DNA of 64,000 bases from Archegozetes longisetosus. Its lineage: Eukaryota > Arthropoda > Arachnida > Sarcoptiformes > Trhypochthoniidae. The translations under genes and the position numbers were made by a program. Below the pieces are notes generated by a model. The model ran no database searches. It saw only the letters and a program-made list of their open reading frames with translations, and was not told where the DNA came from. Shown here piece by piece: positions 14,721 to 30,400 of this stretch. Within the stretch, counting starts at the first letter, position 1. Each line of letters opens with the position of its first letter. The DNA is taken from positions 2,032,573-2,096,572 of the forward strand of contig JAEMBT020000004.1 of the NCBI GenBank assembly GCA_018873245.2, given 5' to 3'.

Positions 14721-15118
14721 GTATAGGTTATATGACCTTTTTTTCTTTTAGAAGTTAGCTCTGTCTTTGATTAGCCTGTCAAAACGAATATTATTTTAAT
14801 TAATGAATATATAGGAATAACAAGTGTTTTTAAATGCTTCTTATGCTATTTATTCTTCGAATCATGTCATATTTTATGTTATGTCAAATTTCTTTGATTT
14901 ATGTCCAGAACAAGATTTTGTGTTTAATATTGAATTTGTTGTAACTCAGTGTTAAGTATTAGCTGAGTTAAAGTAAAGGCTGCAATAAAAGTAAAAAATA
15001 GAAAAGTATAACTCAAAAGAAGTAAAAAACTAGGATTTTGTGGATTCAATAGACACTGATGTAATCTAATATTTTGTCGAAATCTTTCCAAAATTTTTGA
15101 TCAGGATACAATCTAATA

Positions 15119-15639
15119 ACAAGCTTCGCAAAAATTGGTCTTATATTCAGCAAGAATACTCAGAAATGCTCAGTTATAAGAAAGCTCTTTCAAGTGAATC
15201 ATATTTCAAAGAATTCTCATAATGTTTAAATTCTCAGTTCTCATTGTTAGCGATGTTCGTGATATCTATTTTCATCTGAAAAAACCCATTCAAATCCATA
15301 AATAAGTCTCACGTTATTGCTTTGCAAACTTTCTAACATTCAGCCAATGATTTTTTATAAATTATAAATTACTACTTTTATGAATAGAAAACTGCATTTT
15401 TCAGTAAAATAGAAATTAATTTAGACATAAGAAAATACGCATATTTTGAGACTTGTTTATAGATCTGAGTAGTTTTTGCAGATGAAAATAAATATTACAA
15501 GCATTTCTAACAATAGGAACCGAAAACTTGAACATTAATGAGAATCCTTAGAAATATGATTCACTTGAAAGAACTCCACTGTAATTGAACATTTCTGAGT
15601 ACTTTTGCTGAACATGAAATGAATTTTTGTGAAAATTGC
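15119..15639. mobile_element. Palindromic MITE with ~190-bp arms, TA target duplication
   Basis: About 15119-15315 is the imperfect inverse of about 15447-15639; shared strings include ACTCAGAAATG, TTTCAAGTGAATCATATTTC and TATTTTCATCTG. TA occurs directly outside both ends (15117-15118 and 15640-15641), the duplication used by Tc1/mariner elements. The ~130-bp centre has no ORF. It is a non-autonomous foldback element; the superfamily is inferred only from TA. Confidence 0.75.
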
Positions 15640-16369
15640 TATTTTTTACCCCAGTCAAGAATTTTCAAAAATTGTTTTTGAGATGGTATTGAATTGCAGT
15701 ATGGTATTTGCCTAAGTCCAAATTCACCTGTTTAAAGTGTGTCGAGTTTCATCTTGTATAACATTAATTAGTAGAATTAGAGATAGACTATACAACAGGT
15801 TTACTGCATAACAGTGGTAGATCTTCAAAGTCAGTTATGAAACTTAAATATTTAAAATAGAGTATTTTACCATAATTTTAAAGACCTATGACTGTCAAAT
15901 ATTTAGTTTTTAGAGATATCAGAAGAAACTTCTAGAAAAGTTGTTAAAATATAACTATTAGATTGAAATACTCTATAGTTTAAGGTAAACTGTTTGTGAA
16001 TAAATGTAGGTTCGATTGTCGATTTTGCAAATCATTGTTATTATTGAGTTGATCACTTTTATAGGTTACTTATAATCCTACTGATTGATATACTGCACCA
16101 ATTGAAATCGGACATACATTATTATTAGCAAAATACAATTTTATACAATTTTTATTTATCAAAATAATAAAAACACGTGTAAATACTGAATACTAGAAAG
16201 TCTGCGAAGCAATAGCGATGAACATTTTTTTTGCTAAAAATAGAATTAGATTGACTACTATTCTTATATTAAATGCTTCTGATAATTACAGATATCTTAA
16301 CTATTAAATATTGATCATTATTAAAACTGTATTAAAACCCATATCAAACTATAACATCAATTATGAATA

Positions 16370-16602
16370 TCAATGCGTTAGTCTCTGAGTAGACTCTGTC
16401 TACTACGATCCATAAAGGGCTTAGCTAATATGAAACTTGTGATTGTTAATCAAATAATTAGATATATACTGAGAGATTCATTATTAATGCTTATCGTAAA
16501 ATATTTCTTAAGCTAGTTACTCATTGATAAAATCTGCTCTCATGTCTAGGTCCTTTAAGTTCTAAGCCTTGAAGAGAGGCTACTCAGAAACTAACGCATC
16601 GA
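16370..16602. mobile_element. Short MITE with ~28-bp terminal inverted repeats
   Basis: The left end, TCAATGCGTTAGTCTCTGAG, is matched by the inverse of the right end (TCGATGCGTTAGTTTCTGAG). TA lies outside both ends (16368-16369 and 16603-16604). At 233 bp with no ORF it is a non-autonomous element, probably of a TA-inserting family. Confidence 0.65.
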
Positions 16603-19600
16603 TATAGATCTAAAACTATAACTGCAGCAATTGAAAATCCTTTAAATACTTATCAGAATATTAATGAGTTCTAATTACTATTTAAAGCTCATTTAAGAAC
16701 TCTTAAGGATAGAAATATGTTATCCACAGGAAACATTGAGTATTATTTTAATGTAATTTTCCTCTAACATGACGTGACTTTTTCACTAATAAAGGTCTAT
16801 CGATTGAGAGCGTGAGAGAAACTACATTTTTATTATGTTTGTAAGATTTGTTGGCATTCATTTAATATAAAACATCCAACACTAAGCGGAAATCCTTAAG
16901 GCATACTAATCATGATTCGCTATTTGTTTAATGAACCAAACAAATTTATCTCGTTCTCCCATATTGAAAATTATTTATTATTCTAGGCTTAATAGAGATG
17001 AAAGTCTGGCCAATAAATAATTTGTGGGAGGTTTATAAATACTGTATAAAATCTAATTCGATGTGAGATTAAATTCTGGGATAACATGTTGTTTGATACT
17101 AAATCTTCTTTAATGCGATTCCAAAACTAACGTTCGGTATAGCCAAAATCTTCAATTCTATTAAGAATTTAATAACAGTTTCTCTTTTGAAATGACCTAA
17201 ATTTCATATTCTATTCACTTGTATCTTATCAGCCTTTCCAAGGGTATATCAAAACTTAAACGTCACTTTCTTATCTCTCAGAAATCAAAAACAACTTTAA
17301 CAACATTCATTTAAACCTGAGGTAATCAACTCGTGACGTGATGTAACGATAAGAAGTATTTTGACGCCTAACATGCGTTAATTTTAAGTTACAAATTGAA
17401 ACGTTAGATATTTGATTTCTTTGTCAAATAAATATTTCTTGTAGAGTATATCATCACTAGTGATTGATGACACTTGACGCGCCACGTTTTCAGAGTAAAC
17501 AAAAAAACCAATTCAAAAATATATCTCAAAGTATTAGATATGAAAAAATATACATTATTTCAATAGAAGAAACTTTTTCACTTATGAAAAGGAACAGTAA
17601 ACTTCTAACAATTTCAAATAACTATACGATTGTAAATCCAATAGTCCTATTAATAGATAGAAGAGTCAGAATTATGTCAGATTTCACGATAAAGATTTAT
17701 GTAAATAATGTTCAATTGAATTTCCTGAATACATAGCATATGTCAGTCAAGACATAGATTTTAGTGACATATGTTCAGCTGTTTATCAAAATATGAAGTT
17801 CTTCGTACAAATAGCTATCGATACATGAAATAGCATAACATATAAACTTATATTCATTTTCATCAACATTATTCCCATTTTTCTGATCAACAGGAAGTTA
17901 ATAAAAACAGGGAATCTGCCACATATTTGCCCAGAATTCCGATAATATGAAGGAATTTCACATAACTGTGTGTAGCACTAAGTTTACTTATATCTATTGA
18001 ACAATAAAATATATATCGAAAATATTTTTATTAGACAACATTTTTGGGATCACATTAATTGTTTTTAATTGGAAAAACTCACTCGTTCCTGAAATTCCTA
18101 TATCATATGAATTGAAGATAGTGAATAGTATGAGACAAATTTTCTTTAGGGAATACTTTTTTACCATGTTATATAAAAATGACATTTTGAGAGATGATTA
18201 ACTCAGCACAAAAAAATCTATAATATAATTATGATAAATGTTTTGGAATTTCATGAGCATAAGTGTTGCCAATGAATAAATAATAAAAAAAGGGAAAAAT
18301 GAATGATACTGCGATAAAAAATGAGTTAAGAGCACTTAACTGATTTTTAAAAATATTTGATTAACTTAATTAATGAAGTTTTTGAACGTAAACAATCATT
18401 AATCAAGGTATAGGAACTTATTTGCTTTATTCTCATGATAAATATGAACAACTTTATAATAAAAAATATTTGCCATATAAGAAAAATCGATTAAAGCTGA
18501 ATTTCAGGTCATATTTTCAACTTTCTCTTTGTATTCCTTTGTATTTGTTCCGGAATTATCACTACATGCCACGAACTCTTTTTATTTGAATAAGGAGTTA
18601 TTTCATGCTCTCATTGACAGGAAAAAATATGAGTAAATATCTTCATTCTCTTCAAATGATTGGCTCAACAGAATTCAATATAGGAGTTAAGTAATGAAAA
18701 AGCTTTTTCTTTTTATTCTATATCCATAACTAATTATTTATGCTTTGCCAAACAGCGGACCGCAAATACAAATTCCCAAAACAATTCTTAAACAATTTAA
18801 AGGAATAAAAAACTAGAATTCTTGAATCGAAAACTCAGCAATATTTTGTGTAAATAGAACAAATATTATCAGAAGATATTTGGTCAATTTTAAAGGATAT
18901 CTTCTCTGACAAAATCAATTGGATATGACTTTGGCTCAGCTAGAAGTTTAGCGAATAGCCCGTGAGCCGATGAGTCTTATTGATCAACGATTAGTAAGGA
19001 TTATATTGCAAGTAAATGGTATTAAAGTCAATACAATTTCGTGACTCGATGTATTATATCAAATAAATAACATTAATAAGATTGTGAACACATTTGCGTT
19101 TTTCTCATCACTTTGATCAAGACCAAACTTTTACAATTGATATAAGATGAGAAAAATTGATTTACTTTAACGGGCAGCGTTTGTTGTGCACAGGATTCTC
19201 GAATATCTAAACACATATTTATTGATTAGGTATAGATTAAGTGACAAATATAGCTCTTCTTAGACAGCGACACGACTCTGTGATCAAGTTTCAGACGTTC
19301 TTAACAAAACCAATATATTTAATAAGAGGTTCATTTTTCCCGCTTCACTAAGCCACAGATTCATAAGATGTAGATTGAAAATTCCAAAATGAATAAGAAA
19401 GAAATAATTCCAACGGATTAACAAAGACTCATGCAATCGAACTTTTTGTATCGATTAAGGATATACTTCTTGTTTATTGCAGTTTACGATCAAAATAACT
19501 TGAAGACTCTTCTACATTTGAAAATATCCCAGAGCTTGGTGATTGAATAAGAACGATATTTTACAACCAATTCTTACATTCAGCTTTCAATTTGATGAAA

Positions 19601-22600
19601 AATATGAATTTATAGCTTTTAAGAATCGGGATCTTCAGCCTAAACTCTAAAAATAAAAATCTATAATTAAACACAAACCAAGACAGATGTCGAGGTCAAT
19701 AAATATTTTCCAAAATGCTTCAAATCTGTAACAATAAATAAATACTAACTAGAAGCGCATGGTTTGAAGTGCGAAATAGCGACAGGAAATTCTTCAAAGT
19801 TAGAATTCTCGACATCAAATAAGTAATCATTTACGAGATCTTATTATTTTTATTGCTCACATATTTCTGTTTTCGGCTCTTAGATTATTTTAACGATTTT
19901 GCACACAAACGCAGTATTTCTTAATATTAAGAAATAAATAGCTGTTAAAAAGTTCAATTTTTCAATCTTTTTAAGATAGTTTGATCTCAACTCCACATGC
20001 CAGTCGAAAGCTCTTTAATATTTGTAACGTTTTGACAGCTTTCATAAAGTTATCTCACTGTTAAACTTAAAACTTTTTGAACATTTGAAAGATTGAATAT
20101 TTACGACTAAGTTTATGACAAATTGTAAAAGTCGCATTTTTCAGATTGAACAGCCAAAAGTTACATATTTCCTATGAACTACTCTCTAAGATCTAATAAA
20201 ATATTGGCTTGTTTCTACGTGAAAATTATGTGAATTTTATTTCAGATATATTACACAATTGGCTCCAAATAAACCCATAACGAATTTGTATATGATTTGT
20301 ATGGTCATTGTCTGTATAGCTAAATTAGAATTTCTGACGAGTTCTGCTTGAAATAGAGATATAGGAGCGCTATGAAAAGTTTATGGCATTCTTGGAGTCC
20401 GAAAGCAATAAGCCTTAGCTATTATTAATATGTTGATCATTAGATCGCAAATTGCCTCAAGTGAACCAAACTACAGTATAAATACTAAAAGTATTCTTAA
20501 TATATTGAGCACACGCTTGAGATTAAACTCCTTTAGGATATGGAATAGGAATTCAAAAACAATGGTGAAGAGAATGGCATTTTTGGAAAGTTTTCCGTCA
20601 TGAGTCGAAATGTTAAACGAATTCTAATTATGCTATGCATTATTAAGAAATAGATTATTTCAATTGTTTCTATAGGACTTAATTGCACCAATATTTATCC
20701 CTCAACAGAATAGATGATAGTTTTAGGAGTTCGTCACTCAATAGAAGAAATCATTAAAACTTAACTGAATAAGATTCTTCTTCAACAACTGAATTATAGG
20801 CGAACAAAACACTTTTTGATATAAACGAAAAATGTTCTCATCTTTTTATTATTTAAAAATTTCGAAATCCAAATGGCTTTTAGCTCGAAGCCCATTTCAT
20901 AAAAATAATGCTATCTGTAGAGCAATAAAATACTTTCTCTAAAAGCCTATTGAATTAGAATAGAATAGGAGTGAAACTAATGTAATAGATGCCAACTTAT
21001 ATCCGATGTGATGAAATAAACATATTTGAATGCACTCTGATGTTAGATCTCATCATAATATCTTATGACTAAGGACTCTGATTCGAGGTTTATTATCTCA
21101 CGCTATATTCATATTGACTGTTAAGAGGAAGGAAGAAAAAAGTTAGTCATTCAATAAAGCCTAACGTCAAACATATTGTTAGACTAACTCCTCAGTTAAG
21201 ACACTTTTGTAACCGATGAAAAAATGACAGATCGATCAGTAATTCGATTCAAACTTGACTGAGCACTAATCAGCAGCTTTGACGCCAGGCTTTTTTGAAC
21301 ACTTCTACGAAAACTGTTATATGTTATTGTAGAGAGGCCCAAGGTCTAATACCCCAGGCTTTGATTTAGAGTATTCTTAGACTTTAAGAGTTATGTCAAA
21401 AATTATTATGTTCTGAATATTTGAGAGACAACGTTTTGATTAATAACAGATTTTTAAGAACCTCTTTGAGAGTCAGTCAATTTCAAAATTGATTAGGATA
21501 TTTGTAGGATGTTCTTTATAATGGCAATGACTGACTTCCAAATTAAGATTAAGTCTAAAACTAACGAGATAAAGTAAAATTGTTCTTTAAAGTATATAAA
21601 ATTCCTGGATTCTCTTAAAGTTAAATTGATTCTTAGAAAAGGAGACAACTTTTGAGTATTAACTTGTAATTTGTTACTTTCATTGGTTAATGGGGGGAGG
21701 CGAAATCGTGCTCAGGCTGAGACCCACCTCTTGTGCATTCCTGACTGATACTTGTGTTAGACTTATTTAATAATATTCTCCTTTGTAGTTTAGATTTTAT
21801 TCTTAATAAATTGCTGGCGACATGCTATTTATCAGTGTTTAAGGAAAATAGTGAGAGAAAATGTGTTAGAAGAAAAGATTAACCTTTTTATCAGAATTGA
21901 TGATTATTTTTTGCTGTCGCACAGAATAAAGTATAAAAACTATGCAATTAATCATTTTAATCAAGATTACTATTGTTAGAAACCGTTTTGTTGTTCTAGA
22001 TTAATTTTTAATTATGCATAGGTTAACATATATTTCCAGATTACTTGAAACGTTGCATAACTAGTTGCAAAAAATTCATTCTGGTATGGGACTCATTGGG
22101 ATTTTTCACTACATTTTTCAAAAAGATTTTATTCTTAAACCTTTTCGATTGTGTTTCTATGAACTTTAAACGAAAAGCAAATTATGGATCAATATTTTTA
22201 CTTTGTTTTATTGATTGAAATTCAACTGATAGCAATAATTAATCACGGAATAAGAAATAAAGGTCCTATCCTTTGTTTGATAAAATATTCAAGTAACTAT
22301 CTGAACAAGAGAAAATCCTATAATCAGAGAAAAAGTTAGTTTTGTCTCATTTAGACTAATGATCAATAACTAAATTTATAATATATTTCAAATCCAAGAA
22401 ATGTTCTTTATTAATTTAAAACTTTCACTAGAAGTAATGAAGCATTTTGGAGCAGTTTTACATCTTATATTGAATTTATTTGTTCGTCTTCTCTCTCGTC
22501 AAACTTATTACTCTTCTATTGCTTTTCTGCCCAAAATTGTAAAGGTTTCAAGAATTCAAAGTTAGAAATGGTTCACAAAACTGTAGAATTTGATTATACT

Positions 22601-24352
22601 CTTGGTATAAATGAATTACCGGTTGTCTGCAACTAAAATTGATTTTATTCTACAAAATAAGAACATAATATCAGTAAGATGTAATTTTTCTAGATCATTC
22701 ATATTCTGAAATACAGTATTTTCTTTGGGCTCATGTAAGCATAAGTTTCAATAAAATTATGAAACTTTTTCTGAATTATGAACGTTACGAATCTTTTTTC
22801 ATCAAAAGATTAGATAGTATTGTCCTCTCTACAGTATTATTGATTTAAGAAGTGCTTTGTCCAAATAAGATACGACGACGCTTGCTGAAAGTCATTAGAA
22901 TTAATTATTTTACAATAGAGTTAAGGTTTTAGTTGTGATCTGAGGTACAAGTTTGTTTTAAGCACAAGTCCTATAGCACTTTCAATATTTATAAGTAGTT
23001 TTCCTTCTAAATCATGAATCATGAAAACAATGAAATTTCTGAAAAATAAATCTTAAATTGCCTTAAACTTATGTAAACAAATGGCTGCATAACAATACTA
23101 AGTCGTTTATATTCCAAGAAAAGAAGAAGGAGTTCAGGATATTAGCGAAAACACAATAAGATTACAAGTTCTACTATGGCTCAGGGATTTTGTTTTCAAC
23201 GTTTCTGTTCTCAAACGCATTAATTCTACAGAATTAAACTTTCTGAATAACTCATTGAAATATTAGCTTCATAAGCATAACGCAAATGAGAAAAATATTA
23301 ATTAATAAATAAGTACTAAATTTTCATTTCTTCTAATATCAATTTGGATTCATTTATATACAGGTGTAATAATTAAAAAAATTTTCTTTTTAGCAAACAA
23401 TTCTAACTTTTTATGTTAATAACTTAGCCAAAAGATATTAGAAACAAAGAAAATTTGTGATCAGTTGCTATATAACACTAAAGCATTAGCAGTACGAAAG
23501 TGTTTGATAGAGTCCATAATATGCTTTAGAGGTATGCTGGCAGCATTCTTAGCCTATGGTCAGTGAATTGTAGCATATTTGCTTCACTGAAGAATAATAC
23601 CATGGCCAGAAAATGAAGCTTAGCGGGCCACAATTTTGTATTTCAGTAAAATACTATATTACTATAAATTTCTAGTTCAAGTCAGACAATTTTTGCGTAT
23701 AGTATTTTAAGTTAACTTATACGTCATAAACTTAAACGTCACATAAATTTCAACCATTATTGTGAACACTTGAATTTTTCAGTATTTCGAGAGTGTTTCG
23801 TGGAGCCTCTTTGGTCCCAAATTTAATTACGGTGCTAATGTAGAATCAAGGTTTTATTTCAAGAAACACATTATTTATGTTTCTCGATGAGGAAAACCTA
23901 TAGATAGGTTAACCTGTTAATAAATTCGGATAAATGCAATTCGGTCAAGTAGAGATTCGACAAAACGACGCATAATCGAATAAATATATTTTAATTTCAT
24001 TAGGACTTGGTATCTTGAATAAATTTTTATTTTGAATAAACAAGCCAACGAAAACTGTTCCCAAAAGCAAACAAACTCTGACAAATAAAACAAAAAATCT
24101 ATTTTTACAAATATTTCAGACCATAAGAGATTTGTTTATCAGGACTTCATAAGTGTGCGGGTTATCAATTTTATTAAGCGAAGATTCACTTTGTAGAGAA
24201 AATAGCACTTAAATTTCGAAATGAAAAATTGTTTAAAATTTTAAAGTATTGCTAAAATTGGTTAGCATCACAACCAGTACTGGTGATCAAAACTTTCTAA
24301 ACAGTTTCATATGTTCCATCGAATTCTTATAAATCTAGAAGATTTTCGCTTT

Positions 24353-24402
24353 ATTCAGTCTCTACAATTCTTATCAAATTCAGTCTCTACAATTCTTATC
24401 AA
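24353..24402. repeat. 25-bp exact tandem duplication
   Basis: A 25-bp unit beginning ATTCAGTCTCTACAATTC is repeated twice head to tail with no mismatch, so the duplication is recent. Confidence 0.9.
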
Positions 24403-27400
24403 ATCCCCTCAAATCTTGAAGATCCAGCTCAAAATGCGAGTTGAAATCTCGCTATCTATTACATGATCTCAGCTACCAATCAGAATAGATGGTTGTATTT
24501 GTGATTGTCGGGCCAGTGGTCAAAACTCTGTCAACCTATGGTTTGAGTCATGAAAGAATTGGAAAAATCAAAGATAGACTAGAAATGTCACTAGAAATGC
24601 ATCGCATAAACATGAAGGCGATTACTTTGATGTGAAGCTGGCTTTCAGTTAATGGCTTCAATAAAATCCCAATAGTATTAAAACCTGAGAACTTAATGGA
24701 CAAAGTCTTATTTGAATCGCTATCGACGATCAAAACAGGTTTTACATATCACAGAAGCAGTTGAATCTCCATATCAATAATGGGCTGATGAATTGATCTT
24801 CTATATTTGATTCAACGTTAATTAACTTATCTGTTCATAAATAAGGTGCTTATTTCGGATTGGCATCATAAGTGTCATATAATTCATACTTATTCAGTGA
24901 AAAACATGTTTACGTCAATCAATATGACTTAGACTCGAGATCTAGTATTAGATTTTCAGGTCTTTTATTCAAGTCTCAGATATTTACTTTTGAATGATAA
25001 AAATTTTTGTAATATTCTCAGCCAAATTAAATCTTAATTTGAATCTTTCGATTTTTCACTTATAACTGGTCATAAAATTCAAATTAATTCTAAACTTTCG
25101 AAATCCTACGATTTACAAATAATATGTTATAAAAATTAAAAATTGTTTATATTCCAGATATCTTTGGTACTATTATTTCTGATATTTTATGGGAAATATG
25201 ATTCGATGTTGAGTTCGAGAAATCTCTTCAACGATAGGATAAGAATCCGAGATAACAATAGTAAGTATATCTAAATATAGCATATCATTGAAATATATAT
25301 TTACAAATCTCTTAGATATCAATAGTTACACAAATATAGATGAAAAAATTCAAATAATAGAGATTTATATTCTTTCATTATTTGCAGAATATATGCAACT
25401 CCTATATAGTTATATCAGCAAAGGAATAGAATATTCAGTACCACATTTGTTTGACATCAGATGTGATGACATTTTAGTTTAATATGTACTCCAATTAGAA
25501 AATAGCTTTTAGAGAATTAGATATTAATAATTGATGTCATCTTTTTTTTCATTAAAACAATTTTCTTACGTCAGTAAAGATTTTTTAGAGAATTAGGTGA
25601 AAAATACTGTGAGTCTTATGACAGCTGATACTTAATCAAGTATTTAAAAGAATGAGCTTAAATTTTACTTTAAACTACTTTAAACCTAGAATCATTAAAT
25701 ATAGAGAAAACATACTTTTACGAACATTTTTTTCTCTAGTTTTATAACAGACAAAAAAATTTGAGGATTTAAAGAATTTTTACTTTGAGTGAAGCTAGTT
25801 TTGAATCTTTAATTTAAAATATTTATATACCAAGATTTTCAACTCTCAAAATTTTTTTCTTGAACTTTAAGCATAAAAATCTTCATTTATATAAAAAAGA
25901 AATAAATGATAACTTTGTTTTGAGAATTGATGAAAACTTCTAAATAATAAATTAGCTGCTAATTCACACGTGAACTACTTTACGGACCAATGATTAGAGA
26001 TAAAAATCCGACGCCAACTAATAAAAATAAGAGTTATATACATTTTTGTTCTTTTTTATCTCCACTGATAGAATGAGACAAAAATCTTTCGGAAAATTAA
26101 TGGTTCGATTGAGATAGAGCTGAACTGAAGTGAGAGAAAAACTAATGAGGAGATAAACTATACCTGAAAAAAGATTAGTCTTAATGGATGGTAAAAGTAA
26201 AATCTGTTCGGTACCATTAGCATAAAAAATAATTACTTATGCAGAGAGTGATTATCATTAGAATTATTGGTATGAATCATAATTAGAGGAATATTCTGCA
26301 TGGTGTTCAGAAAGGGGGTCTAAAAATTAATATCTAGAATATGTATAAATGAATTATATAATAAGAATAGTAATTTTCTCTTATCATTAGATATTTATAT
26401 TATTTCTAGAGTTAATGTTTGAGTTTATACAACAGATTATACATCAGTTGTATAGCAGAGTAAAAGCTAATTTACATATAAATGGAGTACTTGTGTGGAA
26501 AGAGTGAAAGTGCATAACAATAATAAATTTGATGCTATTTTTGACTGTATTTGAATTTTCAATTTCGCTAAAATTTTTGGCGTCATTGCTATTATCGAAG
26601 AATTACAGATACGTTTCACACAATGGCAAAATAGTTTTGCATTTCTGCCAAACTTTCTCTATTGTGTTATTCCTGCGATTTATTTAGGCTTAGAGTTAGT
26701 TCGTTATGAATTCCGTCATTCTTTTGAAGAAAAGTGTTCTACCTATCGGTAGCTATTATTTATGGTGAAAAATATCAATAATATTCCAGTTCTTATCGGC
26801 TCGTACGGAATATATGAATGTTAATAACTTTATTCTCAACCATTATTTAAAAAAAGAAATTACAAAAATCAAAGCTTAGTTGATGTGAAAAAATAAAAAA
26901 TATATAACACCTATTATTTTTTCTTCAGACTTATTTTTATGGTTTTCGCTCAGGTTCGTTAAAAATCTTTTTACGCAATAGTTATCGCGACATAAACTGC
27001 TGAAAAAATAAAGTTTCGTGTAATAAGACTTTCTAACTTTCAAATAACAAGGCTTTGAATTCTAGCCCAAAGCAATTTTTCTCAAGATTTTACTGTTAAA
27101 GGAAACTTATTTTTCTATCTAATAAAAAAGGTTAAGACATGAAAATATTAGTGTCTGTATTTGAGGCAAAGCTTTCTAAAATCGATTGAGTCTAGAAATG
27201 ATCTCCCATAAAAATAGAGAATCTGACAAGAATTATACGATTATTTCGTATTAGGAATAAATAGGCATACGCTTCAATAGTTTGCATGATTTTTGTATAA
27301 TGACAAATTATAATAAGTTTCTTTCAAATGAAACAATTCCATAAAATAGGTTTTGATGAATGAATTTCTTTTCGAAACGATAGAGAAAAATAGTTCTTAT

Positions 27401-30400
27401 TCTTAAAAATACGTATTTGAATGCGCTCAAGAACGAAAAAGATTTTTTTGACAACTTATTTATGTAATGAATAGATTATTATCATAAATTGTTCTTAGAA
27501 ACTGATTTAAATGATAAGAAAATTTCATTTAAAATACTTATTGAAGACCTCACAGTTCCCTAAGGAAAACCACTAATGAACAACAGAAACATCAAAGTAA
27601 GCTTATTCTGAATAAGAGAAGACGGCATTAATACTCAGCTATTACTAGCATTTAATTCTTTTGATGATATTCTCGAGCTATTCAGAAATCACATCATTAT
27701 TTAAGAGCTTAAACATGAGTTAACGATTGGTAGAATTTGATCGAACTATGGATTAGATAGTAATGGATTCAGAGATACAGTAAAATGAGAGCAATGTGAT
27801 TACGGAAGAAAAGAACTTTCCGAAAACTTTCTCAACATTTTTCTGCAATCTTAATGCCTTATAAAGAAGTTGAATTGACTTTTAATAATGCCATTACAAA
27901 TATACGATGAATCTTTCTTTTGTAATCTGGTCACTTTTAGTAAGGTTTTTGTCTTATTTTTTTAAGAGTTATTGTTCGACAAAATGATACTTTAACAACA
28001 GGAACACCAATTTCAACAATATTTGAACTTTTCGTTTGTGAAAGACTTAGGCAAAATTAAAGGATAATCACAATAATAGAAATAGAGAAAGAAATTGCTA
28101 TCCAATTCTATTCCGGATTTTGAACAAAAACAAAGAAATCTTGTTTTTAATTGATTTCTGAACAGATGCTCTGTAAAGAAAAGAATAGATTTTACAATCC
28201 TCGCTCAAAATTATTAAAAGCAATAAAATACTTCTAAAAGATAAAATTGTAGTTCGAGAATACTATCAATTAAATAAAATTGATCTGAATACTTATTTTG
28301 GGTTCAATTCAATTTTAATTGAAATGATTTTAATAACCTCGAGTCAACTGTTATGTGATTTGCAAGTGAGTTATATAATTAAATCTGGTATCAAAGTATC
28401 CGCTAATATATTGGCTATCATTAAGGCTTCTCAAAGTAACTATATTACTATCTGATCATTAGCAGCAAATCAAAACAAAAAAGACAAAATTATTATTATT
28501 ATTTTTGTAAAATCAATAACTGATGATATTCTATGACGATAATAAGTATTGTAAATATAGAAAATAGTATTAAAACACAAATAATTCATGCATAGCCTGG
28601 TGTCTATCAGCATAAAAAGGTTTGAATACAATCATTAATTTATTATTTATTTATTCAATGGGAGTGTCGAGAAAATGTTTTTGTTTTGTTTTTCAATCAA
28701 TTCAGAACAAAAACAAATCTTAAAATTTGTGAATGGAAAGAAACAAATTTAACTCATGATAATATATCTACTCTTATATAGAACTAACAAGTATTACTAG
28801 AAAATTATTGAGAACATGAGAATATTCACGAAGAGTAAAGAATAATATTGACACAACAGAGATATTCTACACTAGGATTGGATAATAATTTATGAGTTTG
28901 AGTCCGTGTCATCGTTAAGACAAAAATGTTTGACATAGTGTTCAACTTTAAGTAACAAAATTGCTATTTTTCTGGCATTTTATGCCTCGTTATTATGAGT
29001 TTGGAATAGACTTATGTCTTCTTTATATAAGAGAATCATTTAACTAAACTTTGAAGCCATCGCTTTAATCCTCAAAATTGAGTGGCATTTCTTTCTGGAG
29101 ATGACCTAAACTTTTGAATAGCAAAAATTCAGGAATGAATTGATTGTTGAATTCAATAGTGGTTGGGATGAGAGCAAATGGAAAATAAAATATATTGAGA
29201 GTACTCTCTATAAAAGAGTATCAAATTGAATCATTTGAGCTTAGCTGAAAAAGGCTGAGGACACTTATCAAATATTTCTCAATATAAAATGTAATCTTTT
29301 GAGGGAAAATAGAAAAGTTTATCCTTCCAATTGAAAAGTATTTTTAATTGACCAGTGAACGGACAGAATAGAATTTGATAGAAATTGTTTCATCCCAAAA
29401 TATATTTAAACAGGAATTCTTCAACAGTTTAGGTTTATTTTGATATGAAAAGCAATCATTATTATGTAAATATGAACCTATTCCACGTAATTGAGTCCTA
29501 AGTCTAATTTCATATAATTTTGGGAAAAAAGTCTATTACGGCATTTTCAAACATTTAATGTCTTACTTACATGAAATTTGATTAAAACCCTTTCTAATAA
29601 GTAAAGTGTTTTAGTAATGATTTGAATATCGCGTGCAATTAGTAGAAAACACGTTTTAGTAATTTAGCTCTTTTTTGAACAACATTTACTATAATGAATT
29701 CATAAAAGACTTGTAACTAGCTATGAATTTGTAAAACATTAAATCAATGTTTTACAAGAGTAAAAAACACTCACAAATATTTTTCCCATTTTAAGTGCAT
29801 TTCTCGCTGAATAGAAAATATAGGATTGAATATAAAAAAAGAGAGTAAACTGTTATGAATCCCTTATGACAAGTCGTATTTCAAAGCTTCTCCTCCTTTT
29901 CAAACTATTTTCAAACTGTCTCATAAAAATAAAGCCATCAAGTATTCGGTCAAACATTTCACAAACAAAAAGTTTGTGTCAGTACTATTTTAGTCACTAA
30001 TTAAACACAACTTTTATAGCTTTAAAATTTTATAGTTTTATCATTGGTTGAATAACTAGACTTTTATTCACTAAATTTTAAGAATATTCTACGATTCCGT
30101 ACTCGAATACTTATGCTGTCAAACTGAACTAAACATTTCCCAATAGGACTACTAAGAGAAAATCATAATGTATTGTAATTTATTTCATGATTGAAAAATA
30201 CTCAAAGCATTAAGGGAAAGAAAAACGATTTCTAAAAAATTCAAGAAATCTATTTTACCGACCGTTTTTTGGAAACCACAGCAAACATGAATTAATCAAA
30301 TACTTGTTTCATATGCACAACAAAGCATTTTTAAAATACTCTCAAAGTAGTTCACAAAAACCTCATCGAAAAAGTAGCTTTCAAAGTAATGAAACGTCAA

